From a bacterium (GTDB lineage Bacteria; Vulcanimicrobiota; Vulcanimicrobiia; Vulcanimicrobiales; SCRA01): a stretch of DNA of 64,000 nucleotides. The notes under the pieces are model-generated. The model saw only the letters and a program-made list of their open reading frames with translations. It had not been told where the DNA came from and ran no database searches. Every line of letters starts with the position of its first letter. Positions within the stretch are counted from its first letter, which is position 1. The translations under genes were made by a program, and so were the position numbers. Positions 60,696-64,000 of the stretch are shown here, piece by piece. Where the stretch lies: positions 62,001 through 126,000 of the forward strand of contig SCRI01000086.1 of assembly GCA_004298675.1 (NCBI GenBank), read 5' to 3'.

Positions 60696-63600
60696 AGGGC
60701 AGCGCAGTTCGCGGCGCGGAGGGCACCGCCGTGCGCGCCGCCTTGCCGCTGGCTGGCATGCTGGCGCTGGCGCTGGTGGTACGGTTGCTCTTGCTCCCCG
60801 CGCAGGGATACGCAAACGACATCGCGGCGTTCGAAAGCTGGGCGCTGACGCTCTACGATCACGGTGTCCGCGCCTTCTATCAGAGCACGAGTTTCGTCGA
60901 CTATCCGCCCGGCTATCTGTGGGTGTTGACGGTGGTGGGCTGGCTCTATCACGCGCTGCATGTGAGCGACGCCAACGCCGGCTACTACGTGCTGCGCGAT
61001 CTGGTCAAACTACCCGGCATCTTGGCCGATCTCGGTTGCGCCGCGTTGATCTACGTCATGGCGCTGCGTTTGGCGGGAAGCAAAGCGGCGTTGGGCGCGG
61101 CGGCGCTCTTCGCATTCAATCCGGCGACGATCTACGTCTCGTCGTATTGGGGGCAAGTCGACTCCGTGTCCGCGTTCTTCACGCTCGCGGCGCTGCTCGC
61201 AACGCTGCGCCGCCGTTGGCATTGGGCGTGGGCGCTGCTGGCGATCGCCGTCCTCATCAAGCCGCAGGCCTTCGTGCTGGCGCCGCTGTTGCTGGTCTAC
61301 CGGGCCTGGCAAGAAGGGCGCCCGCGCTTCTCGCCGGATCTCGCGACGGGGCCGCTCGTGGCGGTTGCCGTCGGCTACGCCATCGCGGCGCCGTTCGCGC
61401 CGGATCCGGTCAATCCGCTCTCGACGCTCTCTTGGCTTCTCGAGCGCTACGTCCACGGCACGTCGGTCTACCCGTACAGCTCCATCAACGCCTTCAATAT
61501 CTACGCCGTGGCGCGCAGCTTCTGGCAGCCCGACGGCAGGATCGTCGGTTTTCTGCCGCAAGCGGTGTGGGGCGTGCTCTTGGTGTTGGCCGCGACGTTC
61601 ATGGTGCTCTGGCGCGCCGCCCAACGGCGGGACGAGCGCGGCCTGCTGGAGGCGGCGCTGCTGATCTCGCTGGCACTCTTTCTCTTCGCCACGCGCATGC
61701 ACGAGCGCTACATCTACAACGCGTTTGCACTGGCCGTGCTGATGGCGCCGCTGGGCCGGCGCTACGTGACGGTGGCGCTGCTGCTCTCCGCCACGTTCTT
61801 CGCGAACCTGCTCTACTCGTACGCGTATCTGGGCGTCATGGAGCAACACGTCCAGGGCGTCGATCCCACCAATCTCATGCCGCTCGTGAGCCACCCCGCC
61901 GCACTGCTCAACGTGCTCCTCTTCGCCTTTCTCGCCTACGCCTATCTGGGTGGAGAGGAGCGGCCCGCAGCGGCCGTTGCTGAGAGCGGACCGCTCCAGC
62001 TCCTGCGGGGGCGGATGCGCGCGTGGTTCTCGCCGCTGGAGGGCAGCGCAGCGCTGACGCGGCTGGACTGGCTGATCGCGATCGGCTTGGGTCTGTTGTG
62101 CCTGGCGATCACGCTGACCCGGATCGCGCATCCCGCCACGCAGATCTTCGACGAGATCTACTACGCGCGCACGGCCAAGGAGTATCTGCAGCATCGCGAC
62201 GTCTTCGAGTGGACGCATCCGCCGCTCACCAAGCTGCTGATCGCCTTGGGCATCATCGCCGATGGCGGCTACCCGCGCGGCTTCACGAGTTTTGGCTGGC
62301 GTCTAGCCTCGGCTTTCGTGGGCAGTCTGACGGTGCCGCTCCTGTACGCCTTTGCCAAGCGTCTGCTGCGCTCGACGGCCTTTGCCGCAGTTGCCGCCGG
62401 CCTGCTGATCTTCAGCGGTTTCCATCTCGTTCAATCCCGCATCGCCACGCCCGAGATCACGGTGGCGTTCTTCTCCTTGGCGTCGCTATACTGTGCGTAT
62501 CGCTACGTGATTGCGGCGCAGGTTCGCGTCGTCGAGCGCCTGCGCGCGGGCTGGCAATGGGTGCTTGGCGCCGGCGGCGCAGTGGCGCTCGTGGTGGGCT
62601 GGCTGGCACAGTGGATCATCGCGCGCCCGCCCGTCGTCTATGGGGATGGACGCGGCGACGATATCGCGGCGCGCATCGCCATCTTCGCGGTCTTCGGGTC
62701 GGCCGCGTATCTCGTCGTCCGGCTCGTGCTTCCACGCCTCTACGGCAGCGGCCGGCTCGTCGCGTGCTACGCCGACGGCAGCAGCGTGGAGACGTATGGC
62801 CGGGAGCGGCTCAACGTCCCCGCGGCCGCCGATGGTGGAACCAAGAAGAGCGCCGTCTACCGGCGCGACGGGCTCGAGGTCACCCTCGGCTCCGACGGTG
62901 TGGAGCACTATCGCACCGCTGAGGGCGAGGCGCGCTTCACTCCGGAGGGGACGCTGGAGATCGAGCCCGGCGGGCTGCGCGTGCGTTCCCGCGACGCCAC
63001 GCTCTGGATGTGGCTGCTGGCGCTGGCGCTCGCGGGCGCGATCGACAGTAAATGGAACGGTTTCTTCACGCTGGGCTGGGTGCTGCTGGGCCTCGCGCTG
63101 GTCGCCTCGCAGCGCTGGTGGTGCCGCCCCGCGCAGTGGGGCAATCCGCGTGGCATCCCGCTGGATATCGTCTACGCGGCGGTCCTGTTGGTGGGCGCGG
63201 TCGTCTACGTGCTCTCGTACGTTCCGTACTTCACGTTAGGGCACAACTTGGCCGACCTGATGGGGCTGCAGCGCCAGATGTTCCTCTATCACGACGAGCT
63301 GAAGGCGACGCATCCGTATTCGGCGCGCTGGTGGGAGTGGCCGCTGATCTGGCGGCCGATCTCTTACTACTATCACGACTTCGGCGGGCCGGGGCACATC
63401 GTGGCGGAGATCCTCGCGCTTCCCAATCCCGTCAACTGGTGGTTCGGACTGCTCAGCGTCCCCGCGCTCTTCGTGATCGGATTGCTGCGGCGGCACAAGG
63501 GCTACGCGCTGCTCGTGGGGGCCTACCTGTGGCAGTGGCTACCTTGGATGACGAGCCCGCGTATCACGTTCGAGTACCACTTTTTCCCGAATCTCGCCAT

Positions 63601-63802
63601 CATCTGCCTGGCCAACGCGCTCGTGCTCCAGGAGGCGTGGAGGAGCTTTGGGCGCTGGGGGCGCATCGCCGTCATCGCCTTCCTGGCCGCCGTGGCTTGG
63701 GCATTTCTCTTCTGGCTTCCGATCTGGGTCGGAACTCCGATCCCGTACGACGAATGGCAGAAGCGGATGCTGATGTGGCTGGTGGGAACGCACTGGATCT
63801 AA
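60692..63802 (+). CDS. large membrane glycosyltransferase fusion: N-terminal Gpi18/GT-C-like mannosyltransferase region + C-terminal dolichyl-phosphate-mannose--protein mannosyltransferase (PMT) region
   Basis: N-half [17 protein letters not shown]...YPPGYLWVL...[16 protein letters not shown]-half [36 protein letters not shown] and [17 protein letters not shown]. Confidence 0.88.
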   Translation: MKGSAVRGAEGTAVRAALPLAGMLALALVVRLLLLPAQGYANDIAAFESWALTLYDHGVRAFYQSTSFVDYPPGYLWVLTVVGWLYHALHVSDANAGYYVLRDLVKLPGILADLGCAALIYVMALRLAGSKAALGAAALFAFNPATIYVSSYWGQVDSVSAFFTLAALLATLRRRWHWAWALLAIAVLIKPQAFVLAPLLLVYRAWQEGRPRFSPDLATGPLVAVAVGYAIAAPFAPDPVNPLSTLSWLLERYVHGTSVYPYSSINAFNIYAVARSFWQPDGRIVGFLPQAVWGVLLVLAATFMVLWRAAQRRDERGLLEAALLISLALFLFATRMHERYIYNAFALAVLMAPLGRRYVTVALLLSATFFANLLYSYAYLGVMEQHVQGVDPTNLMPLVSHPAALLNVLLFAFLAYAYLGGEERPAAAVAESGPLQLLRGRMRAWFSPLEGSAALTRLDWLIAIGLGLLCLAITLTRIAHPATQIFDEIYYARTAKEYLQHRDVFEWTHPPLTKLLIALGIIADGGYPRGFTSFGWRLASAFVGSLTVPLLYAFAKRLLRSTAFAAVAAGLLIFSGFHLVQSRIATPEITVAFFSLASLYCAYRYVIAAQVRVVERLRAGWQWVLGAGGAVALVVGWLAQWIIARPPVVYGDGRGDDIAARIAIFAVFGSAAYLVVRLVLPRLYGSGRLVACYADGSSVETYGRERLNVPAAADGGTKKSAVYRRDGLEVTLGSDGVEHYRTAEGEARFTPEGTLEIEPGGLRVRSRDATLWMWLLALALAGAIDSKWNGFFTLGWVLLGLALVASQRWWCRPAQWGNPRGIPLDIVYAAVLLVGAVVYVLSYVPYFTLGHNLADLMGLQRQMFLYHDELKATHPYSARWWEWPLIWRPISYYYHDFGGPGHIVAEILALPNPVNWWFGLLSVPALFVIGLLRRHKGYALLVGAYLWQWLPWMTSPRITFEYHFFPNLAIICLANALVLQEAWRSFGRWGRIAVIAFLAAVAWAFLFWLPIWVGTPIPYDEWQKRMLMWLVGTHWI

Positions 63803-63830
63803 CGGAAGAAGCGAAGAGAAAGAGACAACC

Positions 63831-64000
63831 ATGTCCGGACACTCCAAGTGGCACAACATCCGGCTGCGCAAGGGCAAGGTGGATGCCCAGCGCGGCGCGC
63901 TGTTCACCAAGCTCTCGAAAGAGATCATCCTGGCCGCCAAGAGCGGTTCCCCCGATCCCGAGGCCAACTACCGCCTGAAGATGGCGGTGGACAAAGCGCG
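63831..64000 (+). CDS. YebC/PmpR-family transcriptional regulator, 3' end outside window
   Basis: [57 protein letters not shown]. Confidence 0.95.
   Translation, partial: MSGHSKWHNIRLRKGKVDAQRGALFTKLSKEIILAAKSGSPDPEANYRLKMAVDKA

Overview
This is a 64 kb window of a high-GC bacterial chromosome with ordinary, dense, metabolism-rich gene content. The lineage cannot be determined from the window. I see no prophage, transposon, CRISPR array, rRNA or recognisable tRNA. Main blocks in order: (1) the 3' end of an Mfd-like gene that stops after the CarD/RID domain, then a methyl-accepting chemotaxis protein; (2) two single-domain TrkA-N proteins divergent from an APC permease, a small TM protein and a membrane-anchored UspA protein; (3) an SsuABC/TauABC-type ABC transporter, lytic transglycosylase, VKOR-like protein and WYL regulator; (4) aldehyde dehydrogenase and two uncharacterised exported or membrane proteins; (5) an arginine cluster argB-argF-argR-argG-argH-argC-argJ-argD; (6) RpiR regulator, CMD-family protein, class III aminotransferase and an orphan amino-acid SBP; (7) a toxin-antitoxin-like pair under a 39-bp palindrome; (8) a livKHMGF-type transporter divergent from hutH-hutU-hutI-amidohydrolase-beta-lactamase-like genes; (9) TetR plus an EmrAB-type efflux pump; (10) a pentose-phosphate operon tkt / tal-pgi fusion / gnd / zwf / opcA / pgl; (11) dapD, 3-hydroxybutyrate dehydrogenase, ftcD, radA, cmk, plsC, polyprenyl synthase, a large double glycosyltransferase fusion, and the start of yebC. 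I do not claim a clearly new defence or mobile system. The best candidates for undescribed biology are: an orphan promoter- and terminator-bounded transcript (11222-11436, minus strand); a TA-like module whose toxin frame has only a CTG start, under a near-perfect 39-bp operator; a Mfd-like protein with no helicase; a 137-nt structured intergenic element; tandem ARG boxes over the argF start with a predicted leaderless transcript; and a class A beta-lactamase-like hydrolase translationally coupled to the hut operon.
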